NCBI RefSeq assembly: GCF_002269255.1
Contig: NZ_CP022823.1
Coordinates: 4,030,001-4,094,000 of the forward strand
Length of the DNA stretch: 64,000 bases
DNA from: Klebsiella quasivariicola
GTDB lineage: Bacteria > Pseudomonadota > Gammaproteobacteria > Enterobacterales > Enterobacteriaceae
Direction: 5' to 3'
Position 1 is the stretch's first letter, and each line of letters starts with the position of its first letter. The translations under genes were made by a program, and so were the position numbers. This document shows, in pieces, positions 26,479 to 35,025 of the stretch. A model generated the notes under the pieces. The model was not told the origin of the DNA. It was given only the letters and a program-made list of their open reading frames with translations, and did not search any database.

Positions 26479-27507
26479 TTAACGCCACGGGTACAGCAGC
26501 GGCTCCCCGGCAACATAGCGCTGAAGATCGGCGGCAATCATCGCCGTGTGTTTGGCGATACTCTCCCGGGTGGCTCCGGCGATATGCGGCGTGATAATCA
26601 CGTTATCGAACTCGGTGACAAAAGGATGATCGCGCCACAGCGGTTCGCGGTGATAAACATCCAGCGCCGCGCCGCCCAGCGGGCCGTGACGCAGGGCATC
26701 AATCAGCGCAGCCTCGTCGACCACCGCCGCGCGAGAGGTATTGATCAGCAGCGCGCCGGGCTTCATGCTGTTTAACAGCGCCGCATTCACCAGCCCGTCG
26801 CTGTGCGGCCCGCTGCTCAGATGCAGGCTGACGATATCCGCCTCGCGGAACAGCGCCTCCAGGGTCGTTTTCTGTAACCCTGGCTCATTAATATCCTCTG
26901 CGGCGACGAACGGATCCACCACCAACACCGCCATACCGAACGCCCGGGCGATACGCGCCACCCGGCGGCCAATGTTGCCATAGCCCACCAGCCCCAGCGT
27001 TTTATTGCGCAGTTCACTGCCCTTAAACACTTCATAGGGGCTTTCCGGGTTCACGTCCCAGACCACATCCCGCCGCAGGCCCTGCCGGGTGGCGGCTGCG
27101 GCATTGTCAGCCTGCGTGAATTCCCCCCGCTTCAGCGCCGCATGGGATTGCGGAATATGGCGCGCCAGGCTGAGCATCAGGCCAAACGTCAGCTCCGCGG
27201 CGGCATCGGCATTGCGCCCCGGGGTATAAAGCACCCGGATGCCGCGCGCCTGCGCGGCCTGGGTATCAATATTCACTGGATTGGCGCGGGTGCAGGCGAT
27301 TACCTGCAGGCGCGGACAGGCGGCCATTACCGCGTCCGTCACCTCATCATAGCTGGTCACCAGCACCTCGGCGTCGTGGGCCAGCTCAATCAGCTGACCG
27401 GCGCTGAGCTTCGGTTTGCCCAGCGCCCATCCCTCCACCAGCAGCTCGCCCAGCGGGTGGAAGGCGCTAAGGTCGCCAGCATGCTCGGCGGTAAAAACGA
27501 TTTTCAT
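26479..27507 (-). CDS. D-isomer-specific 2-hydroxyacid dehydrogenase
   Basis: A 342-residue NAD-dependent dehydrogenase. The Rossmann motif is GYGNIGRRVARIARAFG. The catalytic Arg (NTSRAAVVDE), Glu and His (ITPHIAGATRES) are in place. The start is the ATG at 27507, whose ATG overlaps the FGGY kinase stop by four bases; a longer frame upstream lies inside the kinase. It is the third gene of the mtnB operon. It may reduce or oxidise a three- to five-carbon acid formed from the sugar; the substrate is not known. Confidence 0.83.
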   Translation of the reverse strand: MKIVFTAEHAGDLSAFHPLGELLVEGWALGKPKLSAGQLIELAHDAEVLVTSYDEVTDAVMAACPRLQVIACTRANPVNIDTQAAQARGIRVLYTPGRNADAAAELTFGLMLSLARHIPQSHAALKRGEFTQADNAAAATRQGLRRDVVWDVNPESPYEVFKGSELRNKTLGLVGYGNIGRRVARIARAFGMAVLVVDPFVAAEDINEPGLQKTTLEALFREADIVSLHLSSGPHSDGLVNAALLNSMKPGALLINTSRAAVVDEAALIDALRHGPLGGAALDVYHREPLWRDHPFVTEFDNVIITPHIAGATRESIAKHTAMIAADLQRYVAGEPLLYPWR

Positions 27508-29000
27508 GGTTGTAGGTCCTGAGAAAAAGATTGAAGGGCGGCCTGCCTGGCCTGCCATACCGGCAGCATCTGCTCGCGCAGCAGGCGGTAAACGGGATAC
27601 AGCGCCGCGTAGCGGGCATGCGCCTGAGGGCGCGGCTGATAGCGGGTCTGCGCCAGCGGAGGCGTCCCGGCCAGCGCCGCGACGCTGCGGGCCGCCAGAA
27701 TCGCCGCGCCGCGCGCGCTCAGTTCGTTAAAGGCGCTGGAGACCACCGTGCGTCCGGTACAGTCGGCGATAATCTGCAGCCAGGTCGCCGAGGCTGCGCC
27801 GCCGCCGGTCAGATACAGCTCGCCGCCCTGCGGATAACCCTGCAGCGCATCGACAATGGCGAAGGCCAGGCCTTCAAACACCGCGCGCTGCAGTTCGGCG
27901 CGGGTGGTGTGCGGGCTAATGCCAAAAAAGCCGGCCCGCGCGTCCGGGCTGTAAAACGGCGCGCGTTCGCCATTGAGGTACGGCTGCCAGAAGACGCCGC
28001 CGCTGCCCGGCTCCACCTCCGCGATCGCCTGCTCCAGCCGATCCAGATCGGCGTCCAGCGAAATATGCTGCTGCAGCCAGTCAATGTTTGGCGTACCGGC
28101 CTGCATCGGAAACAGCGAGATCACCTGCCCGGCTTCGGTATGGGTGACAAAGCGCGTCGCCTCGTTCACCGTCTGCGGGCCGCGGCAGACGATCCCGGTG
28201 CAGCAGGTGGTCCCGAGGATCGTGTAGATATCCCCTTCGTTGACCGCGCCGCAGCCCAGCGCGGCGCTACAGACATCCAGCGCCCCGGCGGCCACCGGCG
28301 TCGCGGCGGGCAGTCCGGTCAGCGCCGCCACCGCGTCGCTCAGCGTGCCGGCCGGGGCATCCGGGGCCAGCAGCGGGGGAAACAGCGGCAGCAGTTCGTT
28401 CAGCCCCATCTCGTTCATCACCACCGAGGACCAGCCGCCGGTCTGCTGGTTAAGTAACGAGCTGCTGGCGTCCGTCAGCTCCAGCGCCGCCACGCCGGTC
28501 AGGCGAAAGCGGATCCAGTCCTTGGCGAAAAACAGATAGCGCGCGGCCGCCAGCCGCGCCGGCTGATACTGTTTCAGCCAGTACAGCTGCAGGCTGGTAT
28601 TGCAGGGCTGCAGGTGGGTGCCGGTATCGGCGAAATAGCGGCGGTCGAAGCCGGGCCGGCGCAGCAGGTCGCTCATCAGCTCGTGGCTGCGGGTATCGCT
28701 CCACAGGATCCCCGGGCCCACCGGTTCACCCTGCGCATCGCTGAGCCAGACCCCCTCCCCTTGCCCGGCGAGGCCGATGGCCCGCAGCCGCCCCGCCTGC
28801 AGCGCCGGGTGGCGGGCAATCTGGCGCAGAATAGCCAGCACCGAATGCCACAGCTGGGTCATATCCTGTTCCGCATAGCCATTGGCCGACAGGCGGGGTG
28901 ACGTGTTTTCCGCGGCGCTGGCGCAGGCGGTGAAATGCTGATCAAACAGCACCGCTTTCACCCGCGAGGTGCCAATATCAATACCAAGATAAAAATCCAT
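27504..29000 (-). CDS. FGGY-family carbohydrate kinase (xylulokinase-like)
   Basis: A 498-residue two-domain sugar kinase. It opens with the phosphate-binding GIDIGTSRVKAVLFD and has the FGGY signature region ELYLTGGGAASATWLQIIADC near residue 390. It lies 12 bases after mtnB and overlaps the following dehydrogenase by four bases, so the three form one operon behind a MetJ-like operator. Xylulokinase, erythritol-kinase and AI-2-kinase relatives cannot be told apart by eye. Confidence 0.83.
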   Translation of the reverse strand: MDFYLGIDIGTSRVKAVLFDQHFTACASAAENTSPRLSANGYAEQDMTQLWHSVLAILRQIARHPALQAGRLRAIGLAGQGEGVWLSDAQGEPVGPGILWSDTRSHELMSDLLRRPGFDRRYFADTGTHLQPCNTSLQLYWLKQYQPARLAAARYLFFAKDWIRFRLTGVAALELTDASSSLLNQQTGGWSSVVMNEMGLNELLPLFPPLLAPDAPAGTLSDAVAALTGLPAATPVAAGALDVCSAALGCGAVNEGDIYTILGTTCCTGIVCRGPQTVNEATRFVTHTEAGQVISLFPMQAGTPNIDWLQQHISLDADLDRLEQAIAEVEPGSGGVFWQPYLNGERAPFYSPDARAGFFGISPHTTRAELQRAVFEGLAFAIVDALQGYPQGGELYLTGGGAASATWLQIIADCTGRTVVSSAFNELSARGAAILAARSVAALAGTPPLAQTRYQPRPQAHARYAALYPVYRLLREQMLPVWQARQAALQSFSQDLQP

Positions 29001-29012
29001 ACCTGCTCCGGC

Positions 29013-29621
29013 TCAGGGCTCGTAGCGGCGGCGCATCAGCTCGCACTCGAACAGGAACTCCAGCCCCTCCAGTTGCCGGCGGGCCTCCTGAATATCTTTC
29101 CCCCAGCAGGTCAGGCCGTGGCCGCGCAGCAGAAAACCGTAGCGCAGCGGGCGCGTTTGCGCATAATCGGCAATCCGCGCCGCCAGGGCGTCAATATCCT
29201 GGTCATTATCGAAGATGGCGACCGGCACGGTATCGAGATGGCTGTGCTGCCCGCTAAGGGTTTTCTGCATTTCATACCCCTGCAGCGCCAGCGTGTCGCT
29301 TTTTTCGATGCGCGACAGCACCGTGGCGTTGACGGTATGCACATGCAGCACCACGTTGGCTTCCGGGAACAGGCGATACACCAGGGTGTGCAGGCCGGTC
29401 TCCGCCGACGGCTTCCGGCCGGAAGGCGCCTGATTGGTGGCGATCTCAACCTGCAGAAAATCCTCGGTTGTCAGGCTGCCTTTATCGCGGCCCGACTCGC
29501 TTAGCCAGCACCAGGTGTCATCCTGACGCACCGACATATTGCCGCCGGTCGCCGGCGCCCAGCCTTTCGCCCCGATCCAATGACAGGTGGTGACCAGTTG
29601 CGCGAGTCTTTCTTGCCACAT
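29013..29621 (-). CDS. mtnB: MtnB, methylthioribulose-1-phosphate dehydratase
   Basis: A 202-residue class II aldolase-family protein. Zinc ligands His93 and His95 (VLHVHTVNAT) and His168 (LLRGHGLTCWG) are visible, with GGNMSVR near the start. MtnB dehydrates methylthioribulose-1-phosphate, the product of MtnA. It is not next to mtnC but about 11 kb away, with its own MetJ-like operator. A class II aldolase acting on 5-deoxy- or methylthioribulose-1-phosphate is the main alternative, because those enzymes are close relatives. Confidence 0.85.
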   Translation of the reverse strand: MWQERLAQLVTTCHWIGAKGWAPATGGNMSVRQDDTWCWLSESGRDKGSLTTEDFLQVEIATNQAPSGRKPSAETGLHTLVYRLFPEANVVLHVHTVNATVLSRIEKSDTLALQGYEMQKTLSGQHSHLDTVPVAIFDNDQDIDALAARIADYAQTRPLRYGFLLRGHGLTCWGKDIQEARRQLEGLEFLFECELMRRRYEP

Positions 29622-29652
29622 AGCAGTTCCTTAGGTTAGCGATGATTTATTT

Positions 29653-29676
29653 AGCCGTCTAAATGGCTATTTATCC
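29653..29676. promoter_or_regulatory. MetJ-like operator upstream of mtnB
   Basis: AGCCGTCT at 29653 (seven of eight to the met-box consensus) is followed in register by AAATGGCT and ATTTATCC. The arrangement resembles the ybdL/mtnC operator, where GTCTAAATG also occurs. It lies 32 bases before the mtnB start. Confidence 0.65.
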
Positions 29677-29894
29677 GATACTAACACCGCTAACCGGAGG
29701 GGACAATATTTCAGGAAACACACACAAGACAAATGGTTATACCATAAATGCATATTAAATAACCTTTATTCACAGTGATTTAACCAACCGTTTTCAATAC
29801 ACCGCTATTCTCCACTACTCGCTGGCCAAAAACTGGCGGATCGCCCTGGCTGAAATTCTCCTCCTGCGCCAGGGATGCGCTCGCCGCCCTCCTC

Positions 29895-29911
29895 TGCCCT
29901 GGACTGGTGCA
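29895..29911. promoter_or_regulatory. NtrC-type enhancer site upstream of codB
   Basis: The 17-base element starts TGCCCT and ends TGGTGCA. It agrees with the NtrC consensus TGCAC(C/T)A-N3-TGGTGCA at all but two of the fixed positions. It lies about 105 bases upstream of a sigma-54 promoter, the usual distance for NtrC activation. Confidence 0.6.
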
Positions 29912-29967
29912 AAACATGGCAGGATGCCCACTAAAATGGCATCTCATCGTCTTTACCCCATCATTAC

Positions 29968-29982
29968 TGTGCACTGTGCACA
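29968..29982. promoter_or_regulatory. 15-base palindrome upstream of codB
   Basis: TGTGCAC and GTGCACA face each other around a single T. It lies between the NtrC-like site and the sigma-54 promoter. It may bind the PucR-type regulator encoded in the operon, or be a second, weaker NtrC site. The rest of the 450-base mtnB-codB gap holds no gene. Confidence 0.45.
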
Positions 29983-30013
29983 TCCTGTGATATTCCCCGT
30001 GCCCGGTTTTTCC

Positions 30014-30029
30014 TGGCACATCTCTTGCT
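30014..30029 (+). promoter_or_regulatory. Sigma-54 promoter of the codB operon
   Basis: TGGCAC-ATCTC-TTGCT matches the -24/-12 consensus TGGCACG-N4-TTGCA with the exact GG-to-GC spacing. Transcription would begin near 30040, leaving about 33 bases to the codB ATG at 30073, which has AGAGG upstream. Confidence 0.8.
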
Positions 30030-30072
30030 ACTTCCGGCTATCACCGCCCATCTACCAGCCAGAGGTTCCAGG

Positions 30073-31335
30073 ATGTCAAACAGCAATGATTTTCCCCTCG
30101 TCGAAGCGCCCGCCGCCGGACGCAAAGGCGTATTTTCCATCGCCATGGTGTTGTTCAGCTTTACCTTTTTCACCGGCACGATGTTTGCCGGCGGCAAACT
30201 CGGCGTCTCCTTTTCCATCGTCAATCTGCTGTGGATAGCCGTCATCGGCAACGCCTTGCTGGCCCTCTATGCCGCGTCGCTGGGCTGGATCGCCGCGCGC
30301 AGCGGCCTGAATACGGTGCTGATGGGCCGGTTCTGCTTCGGGGAGATCGGCAGCAAGCTGGCCGACTTTATTCTTGGCTTTGCCGAACTGGGCTGGTACG
30401 CCTGGGGGACCGCCACGGTCGCTATCTCGCTGGTGAAGATCCTCGCCCTGCCCGAGGCGCTGACCCAGCCGTTGATGGTGCTGTTTGGCATTCTCTTTTG
30501 CGTCACCGCGCTGGTGGGCTACAAGGGGCTGGACGCGCTGTCGCGCCTGTCGGTGCCATTGATGTTTGTACTGCTAATGGTCTCCATGTATCTGGCGCTG
30601 CACCACGCCGGCGGCTGGCAGGCAATGACCCGCATTGCGCCGAGCGACACCATGACCTGGTCGGCGGCCATCACCATGGTCTTCGGGACCTTCGCCAGCG
30701 GCGCCACCCAGGCGACGAACTGGACCCGGCTGGCCAACTCCAGCCGGACCGCCATTCTCGCCAGCATGGGCAGCTTCCTCATCGGCAACGGGCTGATGAT
30801 CGTCGCCGGCGCCTGGTGCGCCATCGTCTATCAGCAGGCCGATATCGTCGAAGTGCTGATCCTGCAGGGGCTGTCGGTCGCCGCGGTGATCATGCTGTGT
30901 CTCAACCTGCTGACCATCCAGGGACCCACCATCTATAACGTCTCTGCCGCCGCCTGCCATCTGCTGCGCAGCGAACGTCGCCGGACGCTGACCCTCGCCG
31001 CCGCCGGGGTGGGCATTGTGCTCGCCATCGGCGGGATGTACGAAATGCTGATCCCGTTCCTCGTGCTGCTGGGCAGTATTATTCCGCCCATCGGCGGGGT
31101 GATCCTCGCCGACTACTGGTTCGCCCGCGGCGGACGCTATCCCCTGCTGCAGAACGCCCGCCTGCCGCGTTTTAACTGGCTGGGACTCGGCGCCTACGCC
31201 GCTGGCGCGGTGGTGGCCTATCTGTCACCGTGGATCGCACCGCTGGTGGGGATCACCGTCTCCGCGCTGGTCTATATCGCCCTGACCCTGCTAAGCAAAC
31301 GCCAGCCTGCCGCCGTCGCGGAGCAGGAGCCATGA
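30073..31335 (+). CDS. codB: CodB-like cytosine permease
   Basis: A 420-residue NCS1-family nucleobase permease with about twelve membrane helices. GFAELGWYAWGTATVA and FGTFASGATQATNWTRLA are characteristic CodB regions. The ATG at 30073 is used; the frame opens at 30025, which lies inside the sigma-54 promoter. It is first in an operon with a PucR-type regulator and codA, all overlapping by four bases. Cytosine is the expected substrate from the codA partner. Confidence 0.88.
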   Translation: MSNSNDFPLVEAPAAGRKGVFSIAMVLFSFTFFTGTMFAGGKLGVSFSIVNLLWIAVIGNALLALYAASLGWIAARSGLNTVLMGRFCFGEIGSKLADFILGFAELGWYAWGTATVAISLVKILALPEALTQPLMVLFGILFCVTALVGYKGLDALSRLSVPLMFVLLMVSMYLALHHAGGWQAMTRIAPSDTMTWSAAITMVFGTFASGATQATNWTRLANSSRTAILASMGSFLIGNGLMIVAGAWCAIVYQQADIVEVLILQGLSVAAVIMLCLNLLTIQGPTIYNVSAAACHLLRSERRRTLTLAAAGVGIVLAIGGMYEMLIPFLVLLGSIIPPIGGVILADYWFARGGRYPLLQNARLPRFNWLGLGAYAAGAVVAYLSPWIAPLVGITVSALVYIALTLLSKRQPAAVAEQEP

Positions 31336-32567
31336 GCCTGACGGTCAGCGAACTGCTGGCCCTTGAGGGACTCTCCGCCCTGCGTCTGCGGGCGGGAAAG
31401 CAAGGGCTGCAGCGGGCGGTACGCTGGTACTACGTGGCGGAAAATGAACATATCGCCGAGTGGATCATGGGCGGCGAGCTGGTGTTTATCACCGGCATCA
31501 ACCATCCCCGGGATGAAGCCAACCTGATCCAGCTGCTGATGGAGGGCAAACAGCGCGGCATCGCCGGGATGGTGATCCTCACCGGCGAGGCCTATATCCA
31601 CGCTATTCCCGCCACGCTGATCGCCCTTGCCGACGAGCTGGGCATGCCGCTGATCGAGCAGCCCTACCTGCTGAAGATGGTAATTGTCACCGAGCGCATC
31701 GGCACCGCGCTGGTGCGCAGCGAAAACGCCCTGCAGTCGCAGCGCGACATTCTGATGCAGCTGGTCACCGGCGACTATCCGGATCTGCAGATGCTCCACC
31801 AGCGCGCCCTGCACCAGCAGCTCGATTTTACCCGTCCGCTGCGGCTGGCAGCGCTGCGTCTGGAGGGACTGTCCCGCCTGTTTCGCCAGTTCCCGCCCGA
31901 ACAGGCCGAAGCCTGGCTACTGCAGGCCCACCGCAGCGTCCGTCAGCAGCTGCAGCAGCAGCTCAACCAGCAGGGCAATCCCTTTCCGCTGCTGGAGCGC
32001 AGCAACATGTTTCTTTTCCTGCTGCCGGATGAGGAGGGAGAAGGCTTTCAGCAGAAAAAATGGCTACAGCAGTGGCTGCAGACGCTGGCGGACGGAGAGG
32101 AGAGTTTATCGCTGCTCTGCGGCCTCTCCGCGCCGCTCAGACAGCTGCAGGGCTACCCGCGGGCGCTGTCGCAGGCGCGCCAGGCGCTGGATCTGTGCGA
32201 TACCCTGCGGCCGACCCAGCGTATCAGCGACTATCAGCAGCTGGGGTTTATCAAACTGTTGTCCGCGGTCAGCGACCCGGCGCTGCTCAACGATTTTATG
32301 CACGACACCCTGGGCTGCCTGATCGAACCGGGCCGCAAAGCGCCATGGCTGCTGCTGGAGACCCTCGAGACGCTGCTGCAGGAGAACGGCAACGTGGTGC
32401 GGGCCGCCGACCGGCTGGGCCTGCATCGCAACACATTGCATCAGCGCATCCAGCGTATTGAAAAACTGACCGGCTACCCGGTCAGCCACCCCCAGTTTCA
32501 TCTCAACGCCTCGGTCGCGCTGGTGATCTGGCGTTTATCGCAAAACCATTTACAGGACCCATTATGA
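31332..32567 (+). CDS. PucR-family transcriptional regulator
   Basis: A 411-residue regulator. The N-terminal PucR domain (about residues 1-125) was first seen in the purine catabolism regulator of Bacillus. The C-terminal helix-turn-helix is of the PucR/CdaR type: GNVVRAADRLGLHRNTLHQR near residue 370. It begins with ATGA overlap on codB and ends with ATGA overlap on codA. I recall no such gene in K-12 codBA. It probably senses a pyrimidine or its breakdown product. Confidence 0.83.
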   Translation: MSLTVSELLALEGLSALRLRAGKQGLQRAVRWYYVAENEHIAEWIMGGELVFITGINHPRDEANLIQLLMEGKQRGIAGMVILTGEAYIHAIPATLIALADELGMPLIEQPYLLKMVIVTERIGTALVRSENALQSQRDILMQLVTGDYPDLQMLHQRALHQQLDFTRPLRLAALRLEGLSRLFRQFPPEQAEAWLLQAHRSVRQQLQQQLNQQGNPFPLLERSNMFLFLLPDEEGEGFQQKKWLQQWLQTLADGEESLSLLCGLSAPLRQLQGYPRALSQARQALDLCDTLRPTQRISDYQQLGFIKLLSAVSDPALLNDFMHDTLGCLIEPGRKAPWLLLETLETLLQENGNVVRAADRLGLHRNTLHQRIQRIEKLTGYPVSHPQFHLNASVALVIWRLSQNHLQDPL

Positions 32568-33802
32568 AAATTATTAACGCTCGCCTGCGCCGCCAGGAGG
32601 CGCTGTTTACTCTTGACCTGCAGGACGGGATGATTCAGCGCATCACCGCCCAGGCCGCGATGCAGACTGCCGACGCCGGGGATATTGACGCCCGGGGCCG
32701 GCTGGCGATCCCGCCCTTCGTCGAGCCGCATATTCATCTTGACGCCACCCTCACCGCGGGCGAGCCGGAGTGGAACCGCAGCGGCACCCTGTTTGAAGGC
32801 ATCACCCGCTGGAGCCAGCGCAAAGCGAGCATTACCCCAGAGGACACCCGCCAGCGGGCGCTGAAAACCATCGGTATGCTGCGCGATTTCGGCGTCCAGC
32901 ACGTCCGGACCCATGTGGATGTCACCGACCCGTCACTGGCGGCCCTGAAGGCGCTGCTGGCAGTGAAACAAGAGGCCGCCGACCTTATCGATCTGCAGAT
33001 TGTCGCCTTCCCGCAGGAGGGGATCGAATCGTACCCCAACGGCCGGGAGCTGATGACGCGCGCCATCGAGATGGGCGCCGACGTGGTGGGCGGCATTCCG
33101 CACTATGAGAACACCCGCGACAAAGGGGTCAGCTCGGTGATGTTTTTGATGGACCTCGCCCAGCGTTACGGCCGCCTGGTGGATGTCCACTGCGATGAAA
33201 TCGACGATCCGCAGTCGCGTTTCCTCGAAGTGCTGGCGGAAGAGGCGCGGGTGCGCGGCATGGGAGCGCAGGTCACCGCCAGCCACACCTGCGCGATGGG
33301 CTCTTATGATAACGCCTACTGCTCAAAGCTGTTTCGCCTGCTGAAAGCCTCTGGCATCAACTTCATCTCCTGCCCGACCGAAAGCATTCATTTGCAGGGC
33401 CGATTTGACAGCTGGCCGAAACGGCGCGGCGTCACCCGGGTGGCGGAGCTGGATCGCGCCGGCATCAACGTCTGCTTTGCCCAGGACTCGATTCAGGATC
33501 CGTGGTACCCGCTGGGGAACGGCAATATCCTGCGCATTCTGGATGCCGGGCTGCACATCTGCCATATGCTCGGCTATGACGATCTGCAGCGCTGCCTCGA
33601 CTTTGTCACCGACAACAGCGCCCGAGCGCTGTGTCTGGGCGATAATTACGGCCTCGCCGAAGGCCGCCCGGCTAACCTGTTGATCCTCGATGCGGAAAAC
33701 GACTACGAAGCCGTCCGTCGTCAGGCACGGGTGCTGACCTCCATTCGCCACGGCAAGGTGATTTTGCAGCGTGAGGTGGAGCACATCCGCTACCCGGCAT
33801 AA
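32564..33802 (+). CDS. codA: CodA, cytosine deaminase
   Basis: A 412-residue amidohydrolase. The metal ligands are in PHIHLDATLT, in DVHCDEIDD and in the TASHTCAMGSYD segment, and the late Asp is in CFAQDSIQDPWYPLG. All are as in E. coli CodA. It deaminates cytosine to uracil and ammonia, supplying nitrogen. It overlaps the PucR-type gene by four bases. A hairpin terminator follows the stop codon. Confidence 0.93.
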   Translation: MKIINARLRRQEALFTLDLQDGMIQRITAQAAMQTADAGDIDARGRLAIPPFVEPHIHLDATLTAGEPEWNRSGTLFEGITRWSQRKASITPEDTRQRALKTIGMLRDFGVQHVRTHVDVTDPSLAALKALLAVKQEAADLIDLQIVAFPQEGIESYPNGRELMTRAIEMGADVVGGIPHYENTRDKGVSSVMFLMDLAQRYGRLVDVHCDEIDDPQSRFLEVLAEEARVRGMGAQVTASHTCAMGSYDNAYCSKLFRLLKASGINFISCPTESIHLQGRFDSWPKRRGVTRVAELDRAGINVCFAQDSIQDPWYPLGNGNILRILDAGLHICHMLGYDDLQRCLDFVTDNSARALCLGDNYGLAEGRPANLLILDAENDYEAVRRQARVLTSIRHGKVILQREVEHIRYPA

Positions 33803-33807
33803 GGCGC

Positions 33808-33833
33808 AAGGCGCTGCGCGTCGGCGCCTTTCT
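33808..33833 (+). terminator. Probable codA terminator
   Basis: AAGGCGC and GCGCCTT pair around TGCGCGTCG, followed by a short T-rich tail (TCTGT). It lies six bases past the codA stop. The tail is poor, so the efficiency is uncertain. Confidence 0.5.
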
Positions 33834-33914
33834 GTGATACCTTTTCAGGCAGTGTGCGTGACCGACGCCCGCCCGGGCGTCGGCTTCCTGGAAAACAGAC
33901 GGCGCGAAACGACG

Positions 33915-34904
33915 ATGAGCGATAAAAAATGGATTAAGGCCGAGGACGTGGCCAGACTGGCCGGCGTCTCGCGCTCGGCGGTCTCCCGCACCTTCACCCC
34001 CGGCGCCTCGGTGTCGGAGAAGACCCGGCAGAAGGTGCTGAGCGCCGCGGAAACCCTGGGCTATCAGGTGAATATCATCGCCCGGACGATGATCACCGGC
34101 AGCAGTAATTTTATCGGCATCGTTACCGCCGGTTTCGACAACCCGTTTCGCAGCAAACTGCTGGCGCCGCTGGTCCATCAGCTGGCGCTCAATGGCTTTA
34201 TGCCGCTGCTGATGAACGCTGACGATCCGCAGCAGCTCGCCCCCTCGCTTAAACAGCTGCTGAGCTATCACGTCGCCGGGGTGATCATCACCTCCGGCGC
34301 GCCGCCGCTGTCGCTGGCGGAAGAGTATCTGGCGCGCAAGATCCCCGTCACCCTGATCAACCGCCATGCGGACCTCGCCGGCTGCGACCGGGTGTGCAGC
34401 GATAACGCCCAGGGGGCAAAGCTGGTGGCGGATCTGTTCAGTCGCCGAGGCTGGCAGCAGGTTGGCTTTATTGGCGAAAATCGCGAGAACTTCAGCACCC
34501 GTCAGCGCTATGAGGCTTTTATCGCCCGGACGTCGGGCATGACGGTGAGCAGCCGCTTCTGCGACGGCGGCGGCTATCAGGCCGGCTACCAGGCCGCCAG
34601 AGAACTGGTTGCTGAAAACCCCGGGGTGCAGGCGCTGTTCTGCGCCACCGATATGCTGGCGCTGGGCGCCCTGGACGGCCTGCGGGACGCCCCCGCCGCC
34701 GCCCCGCTGCCGGCCATCGTCGGCTTTGACGATATCCCGCAGGCGGACTGGCAGCCCTATCAGCTCACCACCGTCCAGCAGAATACCGCCCTGCTGGCGC
34801 ACCACGCGGTGGATCTGTTGATGACGCGGATCGCCCGCTTCAGCCTGCCCTCGCGCCATCGCGAAGTGCCGGTGAAACTAATTATTCGCCATAGTGCGAA
34901 ATGA
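33915..34904 (+). CDS. LacI-family transcriptional regulator
   Basis: A 329-residue LacI/GalR regulator. The N-terminal helix-turn-helix reads VARLAGVSRSAVSRTFTPGASVSEKTR in two parts, at about residues 11-40. The rest is a periplasmic-binding-protein-like effector domain. The ATG at 33915 is used because the frame upstream lies in codA. A terminator and a perfect palindrome follow before the phosphatase operon, which is its probable target. The effector is not known; an inositol phosphate or sugar phosphate is possible. Confidence 0.87.
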   Translation: MSDKKWIKAEDVARLAGVSRSAVSRTFTPGASVSEKTRQKVLSAAETLGYQVNIIARTMITGSSNFIGIVTAGFDNPFRSKLLAPLVHQLALNGFMPLLMNADDPQQLAPSLKQLLSYHVAGVIITSGAPPLSLAEEYLARKIPVTLINRHADLAGCDRVCSDNAQGAKLVADLFSRRGWQQVGFIGENRENFSTRQRYEAFIARTSGMTVSSRFCDGGGYQAGYQAARELVAENPGVQALFCATDMLALGALDGLRDAPAAAPLPAIVGFDDIPQADWQPYQLTTVQQNTALLAHHAVDLLMTRIARFSLPSRHREVPVKLIIRHSAK

Positions 34905-34964
34905 AAAAATCATTTTATGCTGGAGCGATCACAGAATCTTCTGCGAAACCCGGCCACACTCATT

Positions 34965-34987
34965 CGGCCCTTCGGGGCTGTTTTTTT
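34965..34987 (+). terminator. Terminator after the LacI-family gene
   Basis: CGGCCC-TTCG-GGGCTG forms a six-pair stem with one G-U pair and a stable UUCG loop, followed by seven T residues. Confidence 0.82.
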
Positions 34988-34996
34988 CACGCAAAA

Positions 34997-35010
34997 TGCA
35001 CACGTGTGCA
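34997..35010. promoter_or_regulatory. Perfect palindrome, likely LacI-family operator
   Basis: TGCACACGTGTGCA is a perfect 14-base inverted repeat with a central CG, the form expected for LacI/GalR operators. It is 16 bases upstream of the phosphatase start and directly after the terminator of the LacI-family gene. Confidence 0.62.
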
Positions 35011-35025
35011 AAATAGGGAGTCACT

